Of a stretch of DNA of 7,152 nucleotides, positions 1 to 6,497 are shown piece after piece. A program made the translations under genes and the position numbers. Numbering within the stretch: position 1 is the stretch's first letter; each line of letters starts with the position of its first letter. This DNA comes from JBCCRH01 sp039208045 (GTDB taxonomy: Bacteria > Bacteroidota > Bacteroidia > Chitinophagales > Saprospiraceae). The stretch lies in contig JBCCRH010000338.1 of assembly GCA_039208045.1 (NCBI GenBank), positions 1 to 7,152 of the forward strand. Reading direction: 5' to 3'. Under the pieces are notes generated by a model. That model had not been told where the DNA came from and did not search any database. It worked only from the letters and a program-made list of their open reading frames with translations.

Positions 1-1
1 C

Positions 2-2740
2 AAGTACTTGCCTGGCCTTTCCCGTAAGGTAACCCCTATCGGGCTCCCCGATGCGCAGATCAACGCGATACGCTCCGAATGTGAGCGCCTGTTCGAGGAA
101 CTTGACTTCCAAGTATACGCCCGCATTGATGGGTTTATGACAGCAGAAGAGCAGATTTTTTTGAATGATCCGAATACTACATCGGGCATGCTGCCCTCTT
201 CGTTTTTCTTCCATCAAGCGGCAGAAATTGGGTTGAATCCTTCTCAATTCTTGACCTATATTATCCGTATCTCTTTGCAGGAGCGCCTGGCGAATACGGC
301 AGACGAAGAACAGGTGCAAGCGCTCCTGAACCGCTTAGATAAAGCGATTGCTTCTGCTCAGGTTGCTACAGGCAAAAAGGCGATTGGAGTCATCTTAGGA
401 GGCTATTCGTACGAGCGCCATATCTCGGTAGAAAGCGGCCGCAATGTGTATGAAAAGCTGTCTAGCTCTGAGCATTACACCCCTATCCCCATCTTTTTAT
501 CGGGTGATGCTGCTAGCTACAGCTTATACCAGCTGCCAATCAACCTATTGTTGAAGGATAATGCAGATGATATCCGAGATAAGATTTTAGAAAATGCTGC
601 TGAACATGCGGTAGTCGCGGCTATCAAAGAAGCTTGCCAAGCGATCACAACGAAGTACGGCGCTGCCAACGTTATTTTCCAACCCACTCCACTCGAATGG
701 GATACCCTACAGGAAATGGTAGATGGCGTATTTATCGCCCTACATGGCAGGCCAGGTGAGGATGGGCAGCTTCAGATGGAGTTGGAAGCGCGCGGTATTC
801 CGTATAATGGATCGAGTATTCAGTCGTCTAGTACGACTATTGATAAATATAAAACACTGCAATTACTACGCCAGCATGGCTTTAGTGTAGCCGATCAATT
901 GCTACTTAAGAAGCGAACCTATTTAGCTGATGCAGATGCTTTTTTTGAACAAGTAGAGGCCAACTATCGCTATCCCTTTGTTGCAAAACCGGTAGATGAT
1001 GGGTGTAGCTCGGCAGTGAAAGTGCTGCGGAATGGAGCGGAATTGGAAGCTTATGCAAGCTTGATTTTTCGGGATGCGGCGACCGATGAAGAGGAACTAC
1101 GCCATACATTGGGTCTGAGTCCCAAAGAAGAATTTCCACAGAAGACAGAAATCCTTTTCGAGAATCTAATTGGGAAAGACGGTGCAGAACATTTTTTGGA
1201 GGTTACCGGTGGATTACTCACACATTTTGATCCGAATGGCGTGGTGCGCTATGAAGTTTTTGAACCTTCCGAAACGCTGACAGCAGGTGAAGTGCTTAGC
1301 TTAGAGGAAAAATTCTTAGCGGGAGAAGGGCAAAATATCACCCCTGCACGCTTCTCCAAAGATGCAGCGGGAGCTCGCCTTATTGCTGGGAAGGTGCGGG
1401 GAGTATTAGAAAAAGCAGCACGTATATTGGGCGTGGAAGGCTATGCCCGCATCGACTCTTTTGTGCGGATACATCCGAATAATCAGGCGGAGACCATCAT
1501 TATTGAGGTCAATTCGTTACCTGGCATGACGCCTGCCACTTGTATTTTTCATCAGGCAGCCATCAACAAATACAAGCCGAATGAATTTATTGAGCAAATC
1601 CTAGGCTTTGGCTTCCGCCGCCAACAATTTGCAGCAGCAAAAGCAGCCCAAGTCGCAGCAGCACCGCCCGTAGAGGCCACGCCAGCAGTGCCCGATGTAA
1701 TCCCTCCCTACGTACCACCAACGACCGATGAGCTACTCGAAAAACCAACACCAGAAGTGGAGGCAGTACCAATAGCAGCGCCAGCACCAACACCTACTTT
1801 GCCCACTGTCGAAACAGCGGCTAGTACTTCCACCCCTCGTGTAAGCATCTTCAAATATTTAGGCGAAAGCCTACAAGGTGGCTTCGGTACGATCTTCAGA
1901 AATATTGGTAAGTTCTTAAGCTCTGGATTATTCTTGCGCAATTTTCTAGTGATGCTCGTTTTTCTGGGTGCCGTTTACTTCCTCACAAAGCAGTGGCTGG
2001 GTGTCTACACCCATCATGGAGAATCCATAGAAGTGGAAAATTATGAGGGGCTCCCGTTGGAGACAGCAGTTCGTAAAGCAGCGCAGCGCAGTTTTTCGAT
2101 TGTCATCAATGACTCTATCTATCTAGTGGACCGACGTCCAAATATCGTGCTGGAACAAGACCCTCCGGCAGGTTCTCGTGTAAAGGAAAATCGCCGCATC
2201 TACCTAACGGTTACTAAGGGAACGCCACCAGAAGTACGCTTGCCCAATCTGGTAGAAAGTGGCTACGACTATTTTCAATACGCTAAAAAGCTGGAGGCGC
2301 TGGATATGAAACCGCGCATCAAAGAGCGAGAGTTTAATCGAAAACTCTCTGAAAACCAGATACTCCACTTCTTTTTGGGCGACCAAAAAATTACCGATCA
2401 GGACTTGCGTGATGGCATCAAAGTGCCTAAAGGAAGCGTGCTAGAATTTGTGGTCACCCGCCGTTTTACCAATCAGGTGCCCATGCCGAATCTAGTGTGC
2501 CAAAAGTATGAAGCTGCTTCTTTTCTCATCACGAGCAACAACCTAGTGATCGGTGAAATTCTAGGGAAGGTAAGCGATCAATCGAATGCGTATGTGTGGA
2601 AACAGGAGCCAGCCTACCAAGGTGGGCAGATGGTGCCAACTGGGCAACAAGTGCGCCTACACCTACAGCAAGCCAGACCGAGCGGCTGCAAAACGCAAGT
2701 CAGCCCAAGTGATTTGGACGACAATTCTTCAGATCAATAA
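2..2740 (+). CDS. Tandem D-alanine--D-alanine ligase / transmembrane / PASTA fusion protein (5' partial)
   Basis: The frame is open to the left edge, so this is the 3' part of a longer gene; the TTG at base 8 is an internal Leu codon. Residues below count that Leu as 1. Residues 1-95 are the C-terminal end of a first ATP-grasp Ddl domain (ARIDGF at 38-43, DPNTTSGM around 54-61, FHQAAEIG). Residues 124-536 form a complete second Ddl domain: GGYSYER (131-137), LHGRPGEDG (245-253), IPYNGSS, AKP with Lys327, CSS (333-335), EEKFLAGEGQ (433-442), ARIDSF (480-485), and the Mg-binding EVN (500-502) followed by SLPGMT. Ddl joins two D-Ala using ATP for peptidoglycan precursors in the cytoplasm. A Pro/Ala-rich linker (540-610) leads to one hydrophobic helix (about 643-660), with basic residues mostly before it, suggesting N-in topology. 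Three PASTA-like repeats follow (about 674-737, 739-818, 824-888), predicted periplasmic; PASTA domains bind muropeptides in PknB-type kinases. The ligase and PASTA calls are strong; that both ligase domains are active is unproven. Confidence 0.9.
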   Translation, partial: KYLPGLSRKVTPIGLPDAQINAIRSECERLFEELDFQVYARIDGFMTAEEQIFLNDPNTTSGMLPSSFFFHQAAEIGLNPSQFLTYIIRISLQERLANTADEEQVQALLNRLDKAIASAQVATGKKAIGVILGGYSYERHISVESGRNVYEKLSSSEHYTPIPIFLSGDAASYSLYQLPINLLLKDNADDIRDKILENAAEHAVVAAIKEACQAITTKYGAANVIFQPTPLEWDTLQEMVDGVFIALHGRPGEDGQLQMELEARGIPYNGSSIQSSSTTIDKYKTLQLLRQHGFSVADQLLLKKRTYLADADAFFEQVEANYRYPFVAKPVDDGCSSAVKVLRNGAELEAYASLIFRDAATDEEELRHTLGLSPKEEFPQKTEILFENLIGKDGAEHFLEVTGGLLTHFDPNGVVRYEVFEPSETLTAGEVLSLEEKFLAGEGQNITPARFSKDAAGARLIAGKVRGVLEKAARILGVEGYARIDSFVRIHPNNQAETIIIEVNSLPGMTPATCIFHQAAINKYKPNEFIEQILGFGFRRQQFAAAKAAQVAAAPPVEATPAVPDVIPPYVPPTTDELLEKPTPEVEAVPIAAPAPTPTLPTVETAASTSTPRVSIFKYLGESLQGGFGTIFRNIGKFLSSGLFLRNFLVMLVFLGAVYFLTKQWLGVYTHHGESIEVENYEGLPLETAVRKAAQRSFSIVINDSIYLVDRRPNIVLEQDPPAGSRVKENRRIYLTVTKGTPPEVRLPNLVESGYDYFQYAKKLEALDMKPRIKEREFNRKLSENQILHFFLGDQKITDQDLRDGIKVPKGSVLEFVVTRRFTNQVPMPNLVCQKYEAASFLITSNNLVIGEILGKVSDQSNAYVWKQEPAYQGGQMVPTGQQVRLHLQQARPSGCKTQVSPSDLDDNSSDQ

Positions 2741-2818
2741 AGTCAAGAAAACCAACCATAGCAACAAATATGGGTGTTCCTCGTTTGAAGGAAAAAAGGG
2801 GATATAATACCAGCGACC
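2741..2818 (+). other. Intergenic gap upstream of the T9SS protein gene
   Basis: This is a 78-base spacer between two same-strand genes. It is A-rich and has no clear terminator hairpin. A TATAAT lies at 2803-2808 and a TTTG at 2784-2787, but the TATAAT ends only 10 bases before the ATG and the spacing fits neither the sigma-70 nor the Bacteroidota TTG/TAnnTTTG layout. No properly spaced Shine-Dalgarno is seen; the AGGGG run at 2797-2801 is 17 bases or more from the start codon. Read-through from the upstream gene is therefore possible. Confidence 0.4.
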
Positions 2819-5365
2819 ATGAAATTTTACTACACCTTATTTTTAGTCTTACTATCTACTTTGTTTGTGCAAGCACAAATGGAAGTACCGATTCAGAGCA
2901 ATCCAGTCATTCAACAGCACTTTGCTGAATTAGACCGCCAATATCCAAAGAATCTACAGTACAATCGGATCGTTCCTATCGGACAGGAGAAGAATGGCGA
3001 CTGCAATTTGGAGCGCCTAGGGGTCACCTATCTGGAAGCAGGCCAATTGGCTTTATTGGATATTGAGATTGATACCTTTGGCTTAGGTAACGAGGGCACT
3101 TATGAGTGTTTGAATTGTGCAGATTTGCAATTCGGAACAGGTACCGTTACAGGGGATACGCTCGTCTATGCTTCTAACTTAGGCGTGAATAGCGGCCAGG
3201 AGTTCGTCACAGTAGAATATTGTTTGCCTGGCGGCGAATGCCCCAATAGCCAGACTTTTGAAGTAATTGTAAAACGACAGGGAACCAACTTTTTTCCGCC
3301 TATTGTAAATGTGGAAGCCGGAGATCGCATCAGCGTGAGTGCCAATTTGGATCAGTTTGAAGGCCCTATTGCCTGCAATCGCTTTACCGAATGCCCCGAT
3401 AATTATCCAGGCCGCGAACAACTCGCCTATTTTTCTACCTATAATCGTCCCGATAATGAAGTCATCTATGATGCCGCTCGCTATTCGGGCATCGATTCAG
3501 TATGCGTGGTGCTTTGCGATACCTTTGTGATTTGTGATACCTTTCATTTTTCGTTTCGGGTGCGGCAGGATACGCTGGATGAGCTTCCCATCCTCGATGA
3601 TTTTTCTTTGGGTGGCCCCTACCCGATCGATGGATTTTGGTTGGATCGCGAAGTTTTCATTAATGATCAGTTCGGTATAGCCGCTCCTTCTATTGGCGTA
3701 GCCACTTTTGATGGCATCGACTACCGAGGCAATGCCTATCCCGATGACCAAGAAACCTCAGATCGCCTGACATCCACTTATATCAATCTGAGCAACCAAC
3801 CTGGGGATTTATACCTTTACTTTTGGTATCAACGCAAAGGGAATGGTGATCGCCCAGAGCCAGCAGATTCGCTTTCTCTTCAGTTTAAGCGCAGCTCAGG
3901 TACTTGGGAGACGATGCAGGTCTTTGAAGGCTCCCCCTTTACGCAGCCCAATAGCTTCATTGACACCTTTAAAAGAGTTGAACAAATTATTTCTGACGAA
4001 TTTAAGCACGAAGGCTTCCAGTTTCGCTTTCAGGCATATAGCGACAATAAAGGTATTCAGGATACCTGGAATATAGACTATGTGCATATTGAAGTAATAC
4101 GGAGGCCTTTTTTCCCAGATATATCGTTTAGTACGCCCCCTTTACCAATCATTGCCCCTTATTCAAGCATGCCTTGGAATCATTTCGATACTTCGCTCCT
4201 CAATACTACACTCGAAATTCAATTGTTCAATCAATTTTCCAGCCCTTTAAATCTTAATCAGCAAGGCGCTACGATACTAGATATAGAAGAAATCACTTCC
4301 CCTACCCCTCTTTTTGAGGCGGAACAGAACCTTCTCAATGGAACGCTCGTAAATATCGATAACCTAGTTCCTGTAAAGTATTTTATCGATTTTGAGAATG
4401 ATAATAGTTTCTCAGATAATCGGGAAAGCTTTTTTGATATTATTTCGAGCAACGTCTTTGATGATTTGGCTAGACCTAGCTTCCGAACAAGCTATAATAT
4501 TGATACCGATCAAATTAGCGGTTATATAAATGTTCTGACCAATGATTTTACTGAATATACTACTGTTTTCGACAACTACTTCGCCTACGACCTAGGCATC
4601 GCCGAGTCCGGTATCAGCTTGCAGGAAAACTGGGAGCTAGCCGTAAAATATACTACTAGCGTTCCTGACTCCCTCCAAGCGCTCCAATTCCACTTCCCCA
4701 TCACCACGACCAATATTGAAGACCAGCAGATTCACTTAAAAGTCTGGATTGGTGAACTGGATGATACACCGGAGTACGAGCAACTCTTCCTCACGCCCAG
4801 CTATACCAGCTCCTTCTACGATACGCTGCAGGGCTTTACCACTTATCCACTGGTGGATGAGAATGGCAATGTTGCCCCCATTGAGTTGCCAGCAGGCGAC
4901 TTTTATGTGGGCTGGGAGCAGGTCACGGCTTGTTCGGGGACGAATTGTGTAGCGGTGGGCTTAGATAAAAATCGCCCTCAAGGTGCTGATTTTATCTTCC
5001 GCAATTTAGGCTCAGGCTGGGGGCCTTACCCTGAATTTTTAACGCGTGGGGCGCTAATGATTCGCCCTGTAGTGGGCAATGAGCGACAGGGATTTACCAA
5101 TGTGAGCGAGCTTGATCAAGCAGATTCACCCATTAAGGTGTACCCGAATCCAGTGCGCGATCAGTTGTTTATTGAGCTAGAGGATGGGGCGCTGTTTGGG
5201 GATTTTGAGTATGAAATGTATGACGGGCTGGGCCAGCGCCTGCTATCGGGGCAGCTGGAGCGCCAGATTGATGTATCAAAGATGCCCGCAGGGATGTACG
5301 TGCTAAAAATCGTAGATTGGTCGTCCAACCAAATGTATAGCCAACGAGTTATTATCTTGGAATAG
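2819..5365 (+). CDS. Secreted multi-domain protein with T9SS type A C-terminal sorting domain
   Basis: 848 residues; the specific function is not recognised. A signal peptide covers about residues 1-20 (Lys2, hydrophobic core FLVLLSTLFV, AQA-Q-like cleavage region), which fixes the ATG start. Residues about 65-250 look like two beta-sandwich or cadherin-like modules with paired Cys (ECLNC at 97-100, YCLPGGEC, ACNRFTEC, CVVLCDTFVICDT at 229-241). Residues about 256-428 look like a MAM/jelly-roll-type module: it opens with DDFSLGGPYP, contains FWLDREVFIN and the GVATFDGIDYRGNAYP motif (293-308) common in Bacteroidota surface proteins, and closes with TWNIDYVHIE. A further beta-rich region (about 580-750) starts at DNYFAYDLGIAESG and holds a CSGTNC pair. 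The sorting tail (about 770-848) has the classic KVYPNPVRDQLFIE start, MYDGLGQRLL, and PAGMYVLKI before a final RVIILE. The tail directs export through T9SS and surface attachment or release. Domain names here are pattern-based inference; the secretion assignment is firm. Confidence 0.88.
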   Translation: MKFYYTLFLVLLSTLFVQAQMEVPIQSNPVIQQHFAELDRQYPKNLQYNRIVPIGQEKNGDCNLERLGVTYLEAGQLALLDIEIDTFGLGNEGTYECLNCADLQFGTGTVTGDTLVYASNLGVNSGQEFVTVEYCLPGGECPNSQTFEVIVKRQGTNFFPPIVNVEAGDRISVSANLDQFEGPIACNRFTECPDNYPGREQLAYFSTYNRPDNEVIYDAARYSGIDSVCVVLCDTFVICDTFHFSFRVRQDTLDELPILDDFSLGGPYPIDGFWLDREVFINDQFGIAAPSIGVATFDGIDYRGNAYPDDQETSDRLTSTYINLSNQPGDLYLYFWYQRKGNGDRPEPADSLSLQFKRSSGTWETMQVFEGSPFTQPNSFIDTFKRVEQIISDEFKHEGFQFRFQAYSDNKGIQDTWNIDYVHIEVIRRPFFPDISFSTPPLPIIAPYSSMPWNHFDTSLLNTTLEIQLFNQFSSPLNLNQQGATILDIEEITSPTPLFEAEQNLLNGTLVNIDNLVPVKYFIDFENDNSFSDNRESFFDIISSNVFDDLARPSFRTSYNIDTDQISGYINVLTNDFTEYTTVFDNYFAYDLGIAESGISLQENWELAVKYTTSVPDSLQALQFHFPITTTNIEDQQIHLKVWIGELDDTPEYEQLFLTPSYTSSFYDTLQGFTTYPLVDENGNVAPIELPAGDFYVGWEQVTACSGTNCVAVGLDKNRPQGADFIFRNLGSGWGPYPEFLTRGALMIRPVVGNERQGFTNVSELDQADSPIKVYPNPVRDQLFIELEDGALFGDFEYEMYDGLGQRLLSGQLERQIDVSKMPAGMYVLKIVDWSSNQMYSQRVIILE

Positions 5366-5392
5366 AGAATAGAACTAACAAAAAATCATATC

Positions 5393-5707
5393 ATGGATAT
5401 TAGTGTTCAAGAGTTAAAAACAAAACTGGAAAACAAAGAAGATTTTGTGCTTATCGATGTGCGAGAGCCACACGAGCATGAAGAATTTAATGTCGGCGGC
5501 AGCTTGTACCCCGTTGGCGACTTACCAAACAAGGTCGATCAGCTAAGCGATCAAAAAGAGGCGGAAGTCGTGGTCTACTGCCGTTCTGGTGGGCGCAGCG
5601 GCATGGCGCAGACTATTTTACAGGGCGCGGGCTTCAAGAATGTGCGCAACCTGACGGGGGGCATGCTGGCGTGGGTGGATACGTTTGGGACGACGAAGCC
5701 GGGGTAA
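5393..5707 (+). CDS. Single-domain rhodanese-like protein
   Basis: 104 residues, the normal size for a stand-alone rhodanese of the GlpE/PspE type. It has the N-terminal rhodanese signature FVLIDVREPHEHEEF (18-32) and the active-site loop CRSGGRS (63-69), with Cys63 as the expected persulfide-carrying nucleophile, then the C-terminal LTGGMLAW (87-94). The usual GHIPGA segment is replaced by FNVGGSLYPVGDLPNKVDQL, a variant I associate with Bacteroidota members. There is no signal peptide or membrane segment, so it is probably cytoplasmic. It likely moves sulfane sulfur to thiol or cyanide acceptors; the physiological partner cannot be read from the sequence. It starts 27 bases after the T9SS gene, so co-transcription is likely. 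The ATG follows an A-rich stretch (ACAAAAAATCATATC) with no Shine-Dalgarno, as expected in this phylum. Confidence 0.92.
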   Translation: MDISVQELKTKLENKEDFVLIDVREPHEHEEFNVGGSLYPVGDLPNKVDQLSDQKEAEVVVYCRSGGRSGMAQTILQGAGFKNVRNLTGGMLAWVDTFGTTKPG

Positions 5708-5820
5708 ACTAAGCTAGTCTCGCGGATTGCAAATCCACTAAGCACGGGCCTAGTTTTAAAAGCTTAGCCCGCGCCCAGCGGATTTGCAATCCGCGAGGCA
5801 TAAATTAATTCCCTTTTTTC
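5708..5820. terminator. Possible terminator between convergent genes
   Basis: The rhodanese gene (stop at 5705-5707, + strand) and the SPOR gene (stop at 5805-5807, minus strand) converge on this 97-base gap, which is almost entirely the hairpin pair. For + strand transcripts a run of six T (5814-5819) lies about 16 bases beyond the outer stem, too far for a canonical intrinsic terminator. On the minus strand the outer stem is not followed by a clear T run. The structure could slow transcription or protect 3' ends from both sides, but a strict Rho-independent terminator is not shown. Confidence 0.35.
5719..5797. repeat. BIME-like element: two inverted REP-type hairpins
   Basis: The arms 5719-5739 and 5777-5797 are 21-base inverted repeats with one mismatch (A5737 against G5779 in complement). 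Each arm is also a small hairpin. The right arm has GCGGATT, a TGC loop and AATCCGC (5779-5795, perfect 7-bp stem); the left has GCGGATT, GCA and AATCCAC (one mismatch). The 37-base centre contains a second imperfect inverted repeat, CGGGC (5745-5749) with GCCCG (5767-5771), around a TTTTAAAA palindrome. CTAAGC occurs at 5709-5714 and 5738-5743 and inverted as GCTTAG at 5762-5767. Two inverted REP hairpins with a short centre is the layout of BIMEs mobilised by RAYT transposases in other bacteria. No transposase is present here, so membership of a dispersed family is inference. Confidence 0.75.
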
Positions 5821-6425
5821 TTCTGTACAATCGCCTCTATCCCCTCATCTGCCAACTCCTTCTTCAGGCTTCTAGCATCTCCCAAGTCATCAAAGCGATC
5901 AACGAGCGCCACCGCATAGGCACCACCATTAAAAGGCTCCACGCGGGCATTTTCGTACCCCTTCTTTTTTAGGCGGCGCACCTGCGCCTTAGCACTTTCC
6001 ATATAGCGAAACGAACCAGCAATGACTAGGTAATCACCGCTCACAACACTTACGTCGGTTGCCACCACACGCTCCTCTTCTGGCTCTTCGGCATCATCCA
6101 TATCTAATTCGTCAGCAGGAATATTTTGCTCCAAATCAACACCGCTATCATCTAATGGCTCATCTGAAATTTCATCTTCGTTGTACGTAACTACCTCTTC
6201 ATCATCCAGGTCTGCATCATCGGTGATGATTTCTCCTTCGTCATCAAATTCGTAGCTTTCTGGCTCATAATTGTCGCCTTCGTCCGCAGCAGGGGTGGTC
6301 ACGGCCGTAGTGGGGGTTGGGGAAGTTGGCTTATCCATTAAACCGATAGTTCTCCAAATCAAAAAGCCCAAAGCCGCTACACAAACAATTACAATACCGA
6401 TCGTCAAATAGTCTAGTCTAGACAT
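5805..6425 (-). CDS. Membrane-anchored SPOR-domain protein
   Basis: 206 residues. A short N-terminus (MSRLDY) is followed by one hydrophobic helix (about 7-25, LTIGIVIVCVAALGFLIW), then a Pro/Thr-rich stretch (32-47) and a very acidic linker (about 48-120) dominated by Asp and Glu. The C-terminal SPOR domain (about 130-203) begins GDYLVIAGSFRYMESA, runs through AQVRRLKKKGYENARVEPFNG in pieces, and ends with a second alpha-beta half (AYAVALVDRFDD, then LKKELADEGIEAIVQKKK). SPOR domains bind glycan strands stripped of stem peptides, enriched at division septa, as in FtsN and DamX. The probable topology is cytoplasmic N-terminus with a periplasmic linker and SPOR domain. It lacks the long FtsN-type N-terminal essential region that could be recognised, so no gene name is given. 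The start is supported by an A/T-rich leader and the candidate promoter about 45 bases upstream. It points toward, but is separated by the repeat from, the rhodanese gene. Confidence 0.92.
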   Translation of the reverse strand: MSRLDYLTIGIVIVCVAALGFLIWRTIGLMDKPTSPTPTTAVTTPAADEGDNYEPESYEFDDEGEIITDDADLDDEEVVTYNEDEISDEPLDDSGVDLEQNIPADELDMDDAEEPEEERVVATDVSVVSGDYLVIAGSFRYMESAKAQVRRLKKKGYENARVEPFNGGAYAVALVDRFDDLGDARSLKKELADEGIEAIVQKKKGN

Positions 6426-6450
6426 ATAAAATGTTTTTTGTGTGTATACG

Positions 6451-6469
6451 ATTACTAACGTACTAACTT
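6451..6469 (-). repeat. Tandem GTTAGTA repeat in the SPOR leader
   Basis: On the minus strand GTTAGTA occurs twice, separated by one C (GTTAGTACGTTAGTA), immediately downstream of the candidate -7 element. It would sit at or just after the transcription start. It could be an operator half-site pair or chance in A/T-rich DNA; nothing in the window identifies a regulator. Confidence 0.35.
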
Positions 6470-6477
6470 CAAATGTA
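6470..6477 (-). promoter_or_regulatory. Candidate Bacteroidota -7 promoter element for the SPOR gene
   Basis: On the minus strand these bases read TACATTTG, an exact match to the TAnnTTTG element used by the primary sigma factor of Bacteroidota. It lies in the 72-base gap before the SPOR start and would give a leader of roughly 35-40 bases. A TTG at a good -33 distance is not evident: the nearest TTG upstream is only 12 bases away. The call therefore rests on the -7 box and its position. Confidence 0.5.
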
Positions 6478-6497
6478 ATTATCTTTTATCAAAATCC

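Noticed and set aside
8..10. TTG as the true start of the ligase-PASTA gene
   Set aside because: The frame is open to the left edge, and the first residues (KYLPGLSRKVTP) match the KFLAGEGQNITP segment inside the second ligase domain, so the gene continues leftwards.
1708..1941. Minus-strand open frame inside the ligase-PASTA gene
   Set aside because: It is antisense to the Pro/Ala linker and membrane helix; its Val/Gly/Ser-rich product is a composition shadow. Other antisense frames at 906-1139, 1587-1793 and 2204-2386 are dismissed for the same reason.
2586..2807. Small + strand frame overlapping the end of the fusion gene
   Set aside because: It lies mostly inside the PASTA coding sequence in another frame, gives a Lys/Ser/Asn-rich product with no recognisable features, and has no leader signals.
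2803..2808. TATAAT as a promoter for the T9SS gene
   Set aside because: It is only 10 bases before the ATG, has no -35 or -33 element at the right spacing, and does not match TAnnTTTG.
5354..5361. TATCTTGG as a promoter for the rhodanese gene
   Set aside because: It differs from TAnnTTTG at a core T, lies at the end of the upstream coding sequence, and has no paired TTG element that I can see; co-transcription is simpler.
5719..5797. CRISPR repeat or tRNA-like structure
   Set aside because: There are only two arms, inverted rather than direct, with no spacers, and no cloverleaf or anticodon arrangement can be drawn from them.
5784..5972. Small + strand frame across the repeat and the SPOR gene end
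   Set aside because: It starts within the REP-like right arm and then runs antisense to the SPOR domain; no independent coding support.
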